From an uncultured Bacilli bacterium (GTDB lineage Bacteria; Bacillota_I; Bacilli_A; RF39; UBA660), in the NCBI GenBank assembly GCA_944351345.1, contig CALVPO010000051.1, positions 1 through 10,010 on the forward strand: a stretch of DNA of 10,010 nucleotides, in the 5' to 3' direction. Positions 1 to 7,477 of this stretch are shown here, in pieces. The notes under the pieces are model-generated. The model was not told where the DNA came from, ran no database searches, and was given only the letters and a program-made list of their open reading frames with translations. Made by a program: the position numbers and the translations under genes. The first letter of the stretch is position 1, and every line of letters starts with the position of its first letter.

Positions 1-442
1 AAATATTTTGTTTTAATTTCTCATCTATATAATCATTAGCATCCTGAATATATCCTTTTTTAAAATTACGAGCTATATATACCTGAATTAGAAGGCTTAT
101 AATTGTAAATAACAAATTTACAATACCATTCATAGTAAAAATATATAAAATAGATGTAATTAAACCAAAAGCTATAAGAAATATAGCTAATTTATAATAT
201 TTTCTATAAAACAAATATCCCCAACCAAATAGAAAACAACAATAAGAAAATCCTCCTAATGCTATTTGTTCATAATTAGCCCCTACATATAATTTAACTA
301 ATTCTTCTCTATTTTCTTTACTAATATTATTTGAGATATTAGTTGTATTATTATTTAACGCATTATTATTTGGTACATTAATTGTATTATTATTTAATAT
401 ATTACCATTATTATTTTGATTATTCTCTACATTATTATTCAA
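1..442 (-). CDS. DUF2628-like membrane protein with Asn-rich N-terminus (3' end cut by window edge)
   Basis: 147 codons are visible and the frame is still open at base 1, so the C-terminus is missing. I choose a TTG start at 442-440: it lies 8 nt after GGAG within AAGGAGTTAGGAG (463-451), and no in-frame ATG is near. Residues 1-41 are mostly Asn and include two 13-residue repeats. From about residue 46 the protein resembles DUF2628 membrane proteins: a segment like LVKLYVGANYEQIALGGF is followed by FLFGWGYLFYRKYYK (about 70-84), matching the family's hydrophobic stretch ending in YRK-Y. Three hydrophobic segments lie near 64-79, 84-102 and 106-124, followed by a charged, probably cytoplasmic tail. 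The function of DUF2628 proteins is not established. It is the last gene visible of the group starting at 1468, with a 38-nt gap and no terminator after the upstream gene. The family call is from pattern memory and is moderately sure. Confidence 0.65.
   Translation of the reverse strand, partial: MNNNVENNQNNNGNILNNNTINVPNNNALNNNTTNISNNISKENREELVKLYVGANYEQIALGGFSYCCFLFGWGYLFYRKYYKLAIFLIAFGLITSILYIFTMNGIVNLLFTIISLLIQVYIARNFKKGYIQDANDYIDEKLKQNI
343..397 (-). repeat. 39-bp-spaced direct repeat inside the Asn-rich coding region
   Basis: A 16-bp sequence (TTAAATAATAATACAA on the minus strand) occurs identically at 397-382 and 358-343. The 39-bp spacing equals 13 codons, so the repeat is in frame and gives LNNNTINVPNNNA followed by LNNNTTNISNNIS (residues 16-28 and 29-41). 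It looks like a small in-frame duplication that has since diverged in its second half. Confidence 0.6.
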
Positions 443-480
443 TTTTATTACTCCTAACTCCTTATATTTTAAATATATTA

Positions 481-1098
481 TTATGTTAAAGTTTGACTAT
501 TTATAAGTTCTAATAATTCATTAATATTATCCTCAGTATAATTAAAATTTTCTACAATAGAACCATCTTTGTAGGAAATTATACCTAATTTATTATTTTT
601 TGTTGCTATAATATTACTTGTATTATATCCTTTTAATAATTCATCTTCATAATAACCTATTTGATCATACTCTAAATTAACTATTACTTTATTTTGAATA
701 TCTATTATTCCATATTTTTCATTTTTCTCTACTATAATATGCTCATTATCTATAAAGGTATAATTATTATAATCTCTTGATATTTCTTCACCTGTCTTAT
801 AATTATAAAGAATAATAATATTATCTTTTTCTAATAAAACATGGTCATCATTAACATTACTTTTATATACAGGACAAGCTTCATACCAACAATCATAGGC
901 TGAATATATTTCTTTATCTTTATCTTCTACTTCTGTTGTACATAATTCATTATCACACTGATAAAAATATAATTTACTATTAGACTCTGGAAGATATTCA
1001 TAATTTATTTTATAATCCATAACCATTATTAAAACAACTATTAAGAAGAGAAAAATAGAACTAATCCACATTAATTTATATATATTAATCTTACGCAT
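481..1098 (-). CDS. Membrane-anchored extracytoplasmic protein with WG-like repeats and paired cysteines
   Basis: 205 residues. One hydrophobic segment (about 9-27) follows a basic N-terminus (RKINIYK), so the bulk should face outside the membrane. The C-terminal half has two stretches resembling WG repeats: KYGIIDIQNKVIVNLEYDQIG split around 128-148, and KLGIISYKDGSIVENFNY at 170-187, with the usual Trp replaced by Tyr or Leu. Four cysteines form two CX4C pairs (C48/C53 and C70/C75), suggesting two surface disulfides. I choose the ATG at 1098, preceded by GGAG (1111-1108) with a 9-nt spacer, over an in-frame TTG at 1113 that overlaps that ribosome binding site. The gene begins 4 nt after the stop of the pilin-like gene, so the two are surely one transcript. 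The function is unknown; WG repeats are found in many surface or secreted proteins without a single assigned role. Confidence 0.75.
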   Translation of the reverse strand: MRKINIYKLMWISSIFLFLIVVLIMVMDYKINYEYLPESNSKLYFYQCDNELCTTEVEDKDKEIYSAYDCWYEACPVYKSNVNDDHVLLEKDNIIILYNYKTGEEISRDYNNYTFIDNEHIIVEKNEKYGIIDIQNKVIVNLEYDQIGYYEDELLKGYNTSNIIATKNNKLGIISYKDGSIVENFNYTEDNINELLELINSQTLT

Positions 1099-1102
1099 AT
1101 AA

Positions 1103-1468
1103 CTACTCTCCAATATTAAATTTATAGGCCTTATAAACTTCTAATTCATTTTTATTATTATTATCACAATATACAAATGTTGGATTATTTAGCTGTGACC
1201 CCTCTTTTAAATATGTAACACATTCATTTCCTTCATTATTTCTATATACATATTTACCACTAAATGGTGCAACTGTTACATTTTCTTCTAATTTGTCAGT
1301 ATTATCAGAGGCATCTGTTATTTTATAGTCATCAGAAAAAGACATTATAGATTTTTCTAATATATTCTTTCTAGTATTAAGGCCTGATAAAATTGATAAT
1401 AAAATCATAATAAATAATATAAATATAGTATATAATATACCTGTTATAGCAAAACCTTTATTATTCAT
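1103..1468 (-). CDS. Short pilin-like protein with atypical class III signal
   Basis: 121 residues. The N-terminus MNNKGFAITG followed by about 22 hydrophobic residues (8-30) has the layout of a type IV prepilin: a short basic leader, a Gly-Phe junction (G5/F6) and a membrane helix. It departs from the canonical FTLVE pattern because position +5 after the junction is Gly rather than Glu. The rest (31-121) is a small polar domain with two cysteines, C83 and C101, likely a disulfide. Start ATG 1468 has a perfect AAGGAGG (1482-1476) with a 7-nt spacer, and its own promoter lies just upstream. The next gene starts 4 nt after its stop. It may be a minor pilin or pseudopilin, or a non-assembling membrane protein processed by prepilin peptidase, or simply a single-pass protein with a similar N-terminus. 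No assembly machinery is in the window. Confidence 0.7.
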   Translation of the reverse strand: MNNKGFAITGILYTIFILFIMILLSILSGLNTRKNILEKSIMSFSDDYKITDASDNTDKLEENVTVAPFSGKYVYRNNEGNECVTYLKEGSQLNNPTFVYCDNNNKNELEVYKAYKFNIGE

Positions 1469-1497
1469 TTTACTACCTCCTTATTATCTTTATCATA

Positions 1498-1526
1498 ATT
1501 ATACTTCAGATAAATATAAATTGCAA
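1498..1526 (-). promoter_or_regulatory. Sigma-A-type promoter for the pilin-like/WG/DUF2628 group
   Basis: On the minus strand, -35 TTGCAA (1526-1521), a 17-bp spacer and a perfect -10 TATAAT (1503-1498). The expected start near 1491 leaves a leader of about 22 nt containing the AAGGAGG of the gene at 1468. A second TATAAT (1531-1526) overlaps the -35 and may be a minor start. Confidence 0.6.
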
Positions 1527-1535
1527 TTATATTTT

Positions 1536-1563
1536 AAAAGAAAAAAAGAAGCTAATATACTTC
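1536..1563 (-). terminator. Weak intrinsic terminator after ung
   Basis: On the minus strand GAAG (1563-1560) pairs with CTTC (1551-1548) around an 8-nt loop, extendable by G-T pairs, followed at once by TTTTTTTCTTTT. The stem contains the ung stop region. The short stem makes this a leaky candidate, but it lies between ung and a clear new promoter, which fits a transcript end. Confidence 0.4.
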
Positions 1564-2223
1564 CCAATTAATCTCTTTAATATTTTTACTTTTTAAATAA
1601 TTGTTAGCCTTAGAAAATGGTTTACTACCAAAGAAACCATGATTAGCTGAAAATGGTGATGGGTGTGTTGATTCTATTATATAGTGATTAGGATTTGTTA
1701 TATATATTTTTTTACTTCTAGCAAAATTTCCCCATAATATGAATACTACTGGCTCTTTTTTTTCGTTTATTTTTTTTATAATAGCATCTGTAAATTGTTC
1801 CCAACCTATATTTTTATGACTAGCTGCTTTATCTTTTTCTACTGTTAAAACAGCATTTAATAATAATACTCCTTCTTTAGCCCAACATTCTAAGTTTCCT
1901 ACTTTTGCTGTCTTTATACCTAAATCACTTTCTAATTCTTTATATATATTTTGAAGAGATGGTGGTAATCTTACTCCATTTGATACTGCAAAGGCTAAGC
2001 CGTTAGCTTCATTTACACCATGATATGGATCTTGACCTAGTATTACTACTTTAACATTATCATAATCAGTTAGGGCTAGAGCTCTTAATATTTTACTTTT
2101 TGGAGGAAATATTATTTTTTCTTTATATTCTTTATTTATAAATGCTACTATTTTTTTAAAATAGTCTTTGTGATATTCTTCATCTAGGATATTATCCCAA
2201 TTATTACCTACTAATTTAACCAT
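1552..2223 (-). CDS. ung: Uracil-DNA glycosylase, family 1
   Basis: Removes uracil from DNA, arising by cytosine deamination or dUTP incorporation, by cleaving the N-glycosidic bond; this is the first step of base excision repair in the cytoplasm. The 223 residues match the usual length of bacterial Ung. Diagnostic motifs are all present: the water-activating loop GQDPYHG at 63-69 with catalytic Asp65, the Pro-rich LPPSLQNIYKEL at 86-97, LLNAVLTV (121-128) with the uracil-recognising Asn123, and the leucine-loop region ESTHPSPFSANHG (184-196) with the catalytic His187. The typical Leu of HPSPLS is Phe191 here. The start ATG overlaps the stop codon of the upstream pilin gene by one base (TAATG), and its own ribosome binding site is weak (around GAAGTGAG), so translation probably depends on reinitiation after the pilin. 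Confidence 0.97.
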   Translation of the reverse strand: MVKLVGNNWDNILDEEYHKDYFKKIVAFINKEYKEKIIFPPKSKILRALALTDYDNVKVVILGQDPYHGVNEANGLAFAVSNGVRLPPSLQNIYKELESDLGIKTAKVGNLECWAKEGVLLLNAVLTVEKDKAASHKNIGWEQFTDAIIKKINEKKEPVVFILWGNFARSKKIYITNPNHYIIESTHPSPFSANHGFFGSKPFSKANNYLKSKNIKEINWEVY

Positions 2224-2729
2224 TATCTCACTTCTTTCTTATATTCTGTTGGACATTTTTCATCTGAATTAGAAGCTGGCTTCACAGTATATTCAGTTTT
2301 ATTATTGATAGTTTCTTTTGTTATTACTATTTCACATAAACCTATATCTTCTTTAGTATTAGGATCTAATATTTTACTATTTATACCACTCTCAGAGCTA
2401 TCCTTTTTATCTTCTACTCCTGCTCCACTTAAGAAACCATTACTAACTAGTGTTTGAAGATTAGTTGTTATTTTATTACTTTCAATTTTTACTTTATCAC
2501 TTGTTATTCCAGTAGAATTATATCGATATATAGTGTTACCAAAACTTACTTCTTCATATAATGATTGACTGGAAGTAACGATATTACTTATCATAATGTT
2601 ATAAGAACTTTCTTTACTTGTATTTATAGCTGATAATACACCAGGTATAGCTATAGCACCTAATAATGCTATAATAGCAATTACTGCTAGTACTTCTACT
2701 AAAGTAAACCCTTTATTATTTAATTTCAT
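2223..2729 (-). CDS. Type IV pilin / pseudopilin with canonical N-methylation motif
   Basis: 168 residues. The leader MKLNNKG is followed by FTLVEVLAVIAIIALLGAIA, a textbook class III signal: prepilin peptidase would cut after G7 and methylate F8, and Glu12 is the conserved +5 residue used in subunit assembly. Residues 8-30 form the membrane and filament-core helix, continuing through about residue 60; the remainder is a small soluble head. Two cysteines, C132 and C159, near the C-terminus could form the D-region disulfide known in many pilins. Upstream AAGGTG and a good promoter support the ATG start. It is cotranscribed and coupled with ung. It could serve DNA uptake (ComGC-like), a pilus or a secretion pseudopilus; the head is too divergent to choose, and no ATPase, platform or peptidase gene is nearby. 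Confidence 0.9.
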   Translation of the reverse strand: MKLNNKGFTLVEVLAVIAIIALLGAIAIPGVLSAINTSKESSYNIMISNIVTSSQSLYEEVSFGNTIYRYNSTGITSDKVKIESNKITTNLQTLVSNGFLSGAGVEDKKDSSESGINSKILDPNTKEDIGLCEIVITKETINNKTEYTVKPASNSDEKCPTEYKKEVR

Positions 2730-2748
2730 TATTTCACCTTCTATAAAG

Positions 2749-2777
2749 ATTATATAATAAAAAGATAATGTTTACAA
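2749..2777 (-). promoter_or_regulatory. Sigma-A-type promoter for the pilin-ung operon
   Basis: Minus strand: -35 TTGTAA (2777-2772), exactly 17 bp, then a perfect -10 TATAAT (2754-2749). The expected start near 2742 gives a very short leader that carries AAGGTG before the ATG at 2729. The -35 box abuts the T-tract of the terminator of the preceding ABC operon. Confidence 0.65.
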
Positions 2778-2778
2778 G

Positions 2779-2808
2779 AAAAAAAGAAAAATAGTAACTA
2801 GTACTATT
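2779..2808 (-). terminator. Intrinsic terminator of the regulator/ABC transporter operon
   Basis: On the minus strand a perfect 7-bp stem, AATAGTA (2808-2802) with TACTATT (2796-2790), closes a 5-nt loop and is followed by TTTCTTTTTTT. The hairpin overlaps the TAA stop codon of the upstream ABC gene. The AU-rich stem is weak thermodynamically, but position and T-tract are ideal. Confidence 0.7.
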
Positions 2809-5236
2809 AATCTACGTCATGTCTTGATAATATAGAAGAAGGTGTTTTTCTTATAGTATTAAATACTGGTAATAAACCTACTATTAAGTTAAATATATAG
2901 ATAAATATGATTGTTAATAAGACTATATAAATATTAATAATAAAATAACTATTTAAATATTTAATACTAGATAATACTTTTAATATATAAGCCATTATAA
3001 TTATACCTGGTACACTTGCTAAAGTACTAATGGCAATGATTTCTCCTGAAAACATTTTATATATATCACATTTTTTTACTCCTATAGCTCTATATATTCC
3101 TATTTCTTTTACTCTAGATAAAAATGATGATCTAATCATTAAAAATATTTCTACTAAAGATATAATTAACATTACACTAGCTACTAGAAGTGTATTTCTT
3201 ATATATTCTTGCTTTTCTTGTAAATAAATATTTTTACTGTTTGTATAGCTGTCATTTATATTTAAATTTAAGTCTCTAAACTCTTTTAATACTTTATTTT
3301 TGTTAGTAGCACTTATTGTTATATTGCTTTTCTGAGGAATTATATTATATTTTATAGTATTATTGTTAACTAAGTAATAGTTATAATTAAATTTACTAGT
3401 GTAATAGCCTACTACTTTTAATTTTTTATTATTTACTGTAGTAGTAATTTCTTTGTTTAAAGGCATACTTTCTTTGTTGTTTATATTCACTATTACTTCA
3501 TAGTCATTATTAGGAGTAGTACCTTCCTTTAGGGTTATTTTATCTTTATATAAATCATAATCTACTATAGTACTTGTTTCTAATTCTTCTTCATTAAAAT
3601 AATTATTCTCACTACTATTAGCAATTATATTAATAAATAGAGATTTGTCCAAATAAATAGATGGATCTTTTTTATTGGTTATTCCTGTTATAGTAAATTC
3701 TGGCATATTATTTATAGATATTTGTCTACCTATTAGATCATCTGGTTTAGTTATACCTGCCATTTTGGCATAGTTATTATTTTGAAACATTCTAGTAATA
3801 GAAAGTTCATCTACTACTACATCATATTTATCTTTAGGTAAAGTGCCATATACTAAATCATTATCATTTATAGTATTAATATCAGATAGTGAACCTGTCA
3901 GAGTATCATTAATGGTACTAGTTTGATAATAATCATCGTAAGTAAGATTAAAATTTACGACTGAATCTCCAGGAAGTAGATAGTTAATGTTAGATTTTTT
4001 TTCGTATTCTAAATAATCATCTACTTTTACTTTAGGTATTGTAATAGTTAAATATTCTCTATTTATATTAACGAAATCTTCATCATGAATAGTAAGAGAG
4101 GCTACTATGGAGCTAAAACTATACATAACGAACATACCTGATAGGAAGAAACCTACTAATAATAATTTTTTTAAGATACTATAGTCAAATACTTTTTGGA
4201 ATCCTTTTACTAATAAAGATATGGGGTTTAAGATAGATGAATATTTTTTCTTTATATTATTATTACTGATATTTTTTAAGTTGAATTCATATTTGTTGAT
4301 ATCTTCTTTTACTATATTTTTATAATGATCATGAATAAAATCGAGACTAGAATTATCATCTACTACTTCTATTTTATCTTGAGTATTACTTTTTATATAA
4401 ATATTACCATTTTCTACGACAATTTCTAAGTTAATACTTCTATTAGTATCAGAGTATATTTGAATGCTATTACCTGCTTCTTTTAGGGATATTTTATTAT
4501 TAAAATCTTCTAAATAAAATCTATTGTCCATTCTATAATCTAATTCGTCATTATGATCGTTTGTATAATCATTTATTATGGTACCATCTTTTATTTCTAT
4601 AATTCTATCAGCATAAAATTTGGCTAGATTTACTTCATGAGTTACTAATAATACTAATCTATCTTTACTAATAGCTTTGATTATATTCATGATTTCTAGA
4701 GAGTTTTTGCTATCTAAATTGCCTGTTGGTTCGTCAGCCAAGATAATATCTGGATCTTTTACTATAGCTCTAGCTATTCCTACTCTTTGTTGCTGACCTC
4801 CTGATAGCATAGAAGCTGGTCTTTTTTTATAGCGAAGCATACCTACTTTTTCTAAGACATATTCTACTCTTAATTTAATTTCTTGTTTATCTTTAATACC
4901 TAACATTTTTAGAACTATAGCAACATTGTCATAGACTGATAAATTCTCAATTAGTTTATAGTCTTGAAAGATATAACCAACACTTATATTTCTGATTCTA
5001 TCTACTTTACTACTTAATCTAGAATTTACTTTTTCACCATTAATATAAATGCTTCCTTTTTTTACTTTATCTAGGCCTCCTATTGTATTAAGAAGTGTTG
5101 TTTTACCACAGCCAGATGGGCCTAATAATGCTACTAAGCCATTATCTTTAATCGTTAGACTGGTATTATTTATTACATGTAGTTCATTTTTCTTATGCCT
5201 ATTAAAATATTTATTAACTTTTTTTAATTCTAACAT
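2807..5236 (-). CDS. MacB-type ABC exporter, ATPase fused to FtsX-like permease (subunit 2)
   Basis: 809 residues. The N-terminal ATPase is complete: Walker A GPSGCGKTT (39-47), Q-loop Gln91, signature LSGGQ (144-148), Walker B and catalytic Glu in ILADEP (165-170), and switch His200. Residues about 240-330 are a beta-rich linker between ATPase and membrane part. Transmembrane segments lie near 355-381, 681-702, 731-752 and 765-790, with a roughly 300-residue extracytoplasmic domain between the first and second. SRVKEIGIYRAIGVKKCDIY (707-726) is the classic FtsX/MacB coupling-helix motif. The topology is that of mechanotransmitting (type VII) ABC proteins, which act on peptides, lipoproteins or envelope targets rather than forming a simple channel. 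It starts 1 nt after the stop of its paralogue, with AGGAGGT inside that gene's end, so a heterodimer is likely. The substrate is unknown. Confidence 0.93.
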   Translation of the reverse strand: MLELKKVNKYFNRHKKNELHVINNTSLTIKDNGLVALLGPSGCGKTTLLNTIGGLDKVKKGSIYINGEKVNSRLSSKVDRIRNISVGYIFQDYKLIENLSVYDNVAIVLKMLGIKDKQEIKLRVEYVLEKVGMLRYKKRPASMLSGGQQQRVGIARAIVKDPDIILADEPTGNLDSKNSLEIMNIIKAISKDRLVLLVTHEVNLAKFYADRIIEIKDGTIINDYTNDHNDELDYRMDNRFYLEDFNNKISLKEAGNSIQIYSDTNRSINLEIVVENGNIYIKSNTQDKIEVVDDNSSLDFIHDHYKNIVKEDINKYEFNLKNISNNNIKKKYSSILNPISLLVKGFQKVFDYSILKKLLLVGFFLSGMFVMYSFSSIVASLTIHDEDFVNINREYLTITIPKVKVDDYLEYEKKSNINYLLPGDSVVNFNLTYDDYYQTSTINDTLTGSLSDINTINDNDLVYGTLPKDKYDVVVDELSITRMFQNNNYAKMAGITKPDDLIGRQISINNMPEFTITGITNKKDPSIYLDKSLFINIIANSSENNYFNEEELETSTIVDYDLYKDKITLKEGTTPNNDYEVIVNINNKESMPLNKEITTTVNNKKLKVVGYYTSKFNYNYYLVNNNTIKYNIIPQKSNITISATNKNKVLKEFRDLNLNINDSYTNSKNIYLQEKQEYIRNTLLVASVMLIISLVEIFLMIRSSFLSRVKEIGIYRAIGVKKCDIYKMFSGEIIAISTLASVPGIIIMAYILKVLSSIKYLNSYFIINIYIVLLTIIFIYIFNLIVGLLPVFNTIRKTPSSILSRHDVD

Positions 5237-5237
5237 C

Positions 5238-7466
5238 TTAGACCTCCTCCCCTATGGTAGTGATAGCACTTCTTTTAAAGAGTTTTTTACTAAACTTCAT
5301 ACTAATTAATAATGACATACCTAGGAGTATAAGATATAAAAGTAAATAGTCTGATAATTTTAGATAATCAATAATAGTGTCTATAAAACCAACATTAATA
5401 ATGTTAGAATAATTCATATATATAATAATTAAGAATGTAAAATACGCTATATTTGCAACGTTTAATAATTCTATAATTAATAAATCTTTACATATTTTTC
5501 TAGTAGCTCCTAGCATTCTTATTGTTGAAAAATATACAGTCCTAGATTTTAATATTATTCTTATTACAAAATATGAAATAAAGAATAGGGTTAACACTAA
5601 ACATATAGTTACTACTGTTTTGAAGATTTTAACCATTTGACTAGTATTATCTTTAACTAGAGTATCTTTTACTTTTAGGGTGTTATAGCCCATATCTTTT
5701 AGGTTAGATATAGTTGTATCTACTGAATCTACATCTTTGATATAAATACTACTTTGGTAGTTATCTTTATTGAATAAATTATTATAATCATTAGGATTTA
5801 TATAAATACAACCATTATTATCTTCATAATTATCAATATTTAAAATATTTTTTATATTCTTCTTGTCATAAGTTTTTTCTATGGTTAGATTAAGAATGTC
5901 TTGATAATATAAGTTAGTTACTTCTATTTGAATTTTTTCTCCAAGACAATTGTTATTTTTACATTCGTTGTTAAGATCACCACTTATATATACACTACCT
6001 GATTTTACATTATTATTTGGGACTACTTTAAAATTATTGTTACTATTATCGCTTGTATAATAATTATCTAGAAACTTTACTTGAATATTACTATATTTTC
6101 TATAAATTTCAAATTTTAAAGTATTTATAGCTTCGTCACTTAAATATATTTTACTATTGGCATACAAATTATTGCTAGTTGTATATTTTATTCCAACAAT
6201 TCTTAATTTTAGGTCTTTATTTATTTCTCCGGTATCAATTGATTGTAGGTATAAATCTGTTTTCATTAATTCACTTGCCATATTGTTTAGGTAGTAGTCG
6301 TTTTTACTTCCTACTACTAATACTTCGTTTGATTCTTTAGGTAATCTTCCAACATCTACATCTTTATTATAATTAGAAATGTTATGAGCATTACCATAGA
6401 TCCAAAAGTTGTTATTGTCTGTCATATTTATAGAAGTATCTAGTAATATATCATTTTTGACAATGTAAGATACATTATCTAAATTAGATAATTTTTGATA
6501 ATCTTCTTCAGTGATAGAAGTTTTATCTTCTTTTTTTATGACTATTCGTCTATCACTTGTATCTTGGAAATAATCGTTATAGCCACTATTTTCAGCAATA
6601 TATTCTTGTTCTTTGAAGCCAGAATATTCTGCCATTAAGGCTACTACAATAAATAGGTATACTGCTAGTAATAATAAAAACTTTGGCATTATATTAAACG
6701 TATTTCTAATACCTAGTCTTAGCTTTTCAAATTTAGTAATATTCTTATAATTATTAGTATTATATTTTATATTCTTGTCTATATCTTTTATTTTTTTATC
6801 TTCTAATATTTTTCCATCATGCATTTTTATTTTTCTAGTAACATAGTCTTCTACTTGTTCGTAATTATGAGTAACTATTATTACTAGTTTTTCTTTAGAT
6901 ATTTCACTTAATAGTTTTATAATCGATTTTGCACTTCTACTATCTAAATTACCTGTTGGTTCATCCGCTATGATGATTGGAGTGTCTTTAGCTAAAGCTC
7001 TAGCAATTGCTACTCTTTGTTTTTGACCACCAGATAATTTAGAGACTTTAGTATTTCTAAATTTATATAAATTAACAGTTTTTATAAGTTCTATTACTTT
7101 ATCCTTTATTTCACTCTTTTTAGCTCCATTAAGTAGAAGAACTAATTCAATATTTTGATATACTGTATAGCTATTAATAAGATTGAAGTTTTGAAAAATA
7201 TTACCTATATATCTTCTGCGATAATTTTCAAAATCTGTCTCCCCATAATGGCTAGTTTCTTTACCATTTATATACATTTCTCCTTCTTCATATGTGTCTA
7301 GTCCACTAATTACATTAAGAAGAGTACTTTTACCAGAACCTGATTCTCCTGTAATAGCAACAAATTCTCCCATAGAAAATTCTAAATTTATTTTAGTAAA
7401 ACCATTAGCAATTACTCCTTTATTATAGTAATATTTACTAATATTTTTTAATTTTATTATACTCAT
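5238..7466 (-). CDS. MacB-type ABC exporter, ATPase fused to FtsX-like permease (subunit 1)
   Basis: 742 residues with the same order as the next gene. ATPase motifs are intact: Walker A GESGSGKST (40-48), Gln92, LSGGQ (144-148), IIADEP (165-170) and His200. Membrane segments lie near 260-279, 616-638, 666-684 and 706-723, with an extracytoplasmic domain of about 330 residues between the first two. The coupling region TVYFSTIRMLGATRKICKDL (643-662) is FtsX-like. The ectodomain has C502 and C507 (CX4C) plus C553. The ATPase-to-membrane linker is short, unlike the partner protein, which carries an extra beta-rich segment. The start is set by AAGGAG 7 nt before ATG, and this SD overlaps the TAA stop of the upstream regulator (TAAGGAG). 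Two different complete half-transporters in one operon suggest a heterodimer, possibly for peptide resistance or export; this is inference. Confidence 0.93.
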   Translation of the reverse strand: MSIIKLKNISKYYYNKGVIANGFTKINLEFSMGEFVAITGESGSGKSTLLNVISGLDTYEEGEMYINGKETSHYGETDFENYRRRYIGNIFQNFNLINSYTVYQNIELVLLLNGAKKSEIKDKVIELIKTVNLYKFRNTKVSKLSGGQKQRVAIARALAKDTPIIIADEPTGNLDSRSAKSIIKLLSEISKEKLVIIVTHNYEQVEDYVTRKIKMHDGKILEDKKIKDIDKNIKYNTNNYKNITKFEKLRLGIRNTFNIMPKFLLLLAVYLFIVVALMAEYSGFKEQEYIAENSGYNDYFQDTSDRRIVIKKEDKTSITEEDYQKLSNLDNVSYIVKNDILLDTSINMTDNNNFWIYGNAHNISNYNKDVDVGRLPKESNEVLVVGSKNDYYLNNMASELMKTDLYLQSIDTGEINKDLKLRIVGIKYTTSNNLYANSKIYLSDEAINTLKFEIYRKYSNIQVKFLDNYYTSDNSNNNFKVVPNNNVKSGSVYISGDLNNECKNNNCLGEKIQIEVTNLYYQDILNLTIEKTYDKKNIKNILNIDNYEDNNGCIYINPNDYNNLFNKDNYQSSIYIKDVDSVDTTISNLKDMGYNTLKVKDTLVKDNTSQMVKIFKTVVTICLVLTLFFISYFVIRIILKSRTVYFSTIRMLGATRKICKDLLIIELLNVANIAYFTFLIIIYMNYSNIINVGFIDTIIDYLKLSDYLLLYLILLGMSLLISMKFSKKLFKRSAITTIGEEV

Positions 7467-7477
7467 AATTATTCTCC

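Noticed and set aside
1099..1113. TTG at 1113 as the start of the WG-like protein
   Set aside because: That TTG overlaps the GGAG which is ideally placed for the ATG at 1098; the shorter form also gives a normal basic N-terminus before the membrane helix.
1552..2223. Ung as a phage or mobile-element cargo gene
   Set aside because: It has the normal length and all motifs of the chromosomal enzyme, and no integrase, phage gene or inverted repeat is nearby.
3030..3227. Plus-strand open frame of 65 codons
   Set aside because: It lies entirely antisense to the permease part of a convincing ABC transporter gene, has no ribosome binding site of note and its translation has no recognisable features.
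5049..5309. Plus-strand open frame of 86 codons
   Set aside because: It is antisense to the ATPase region around Walker A of one ABC gene and the end of the other; the open frame is explained by conserved codons on the opposite strand.
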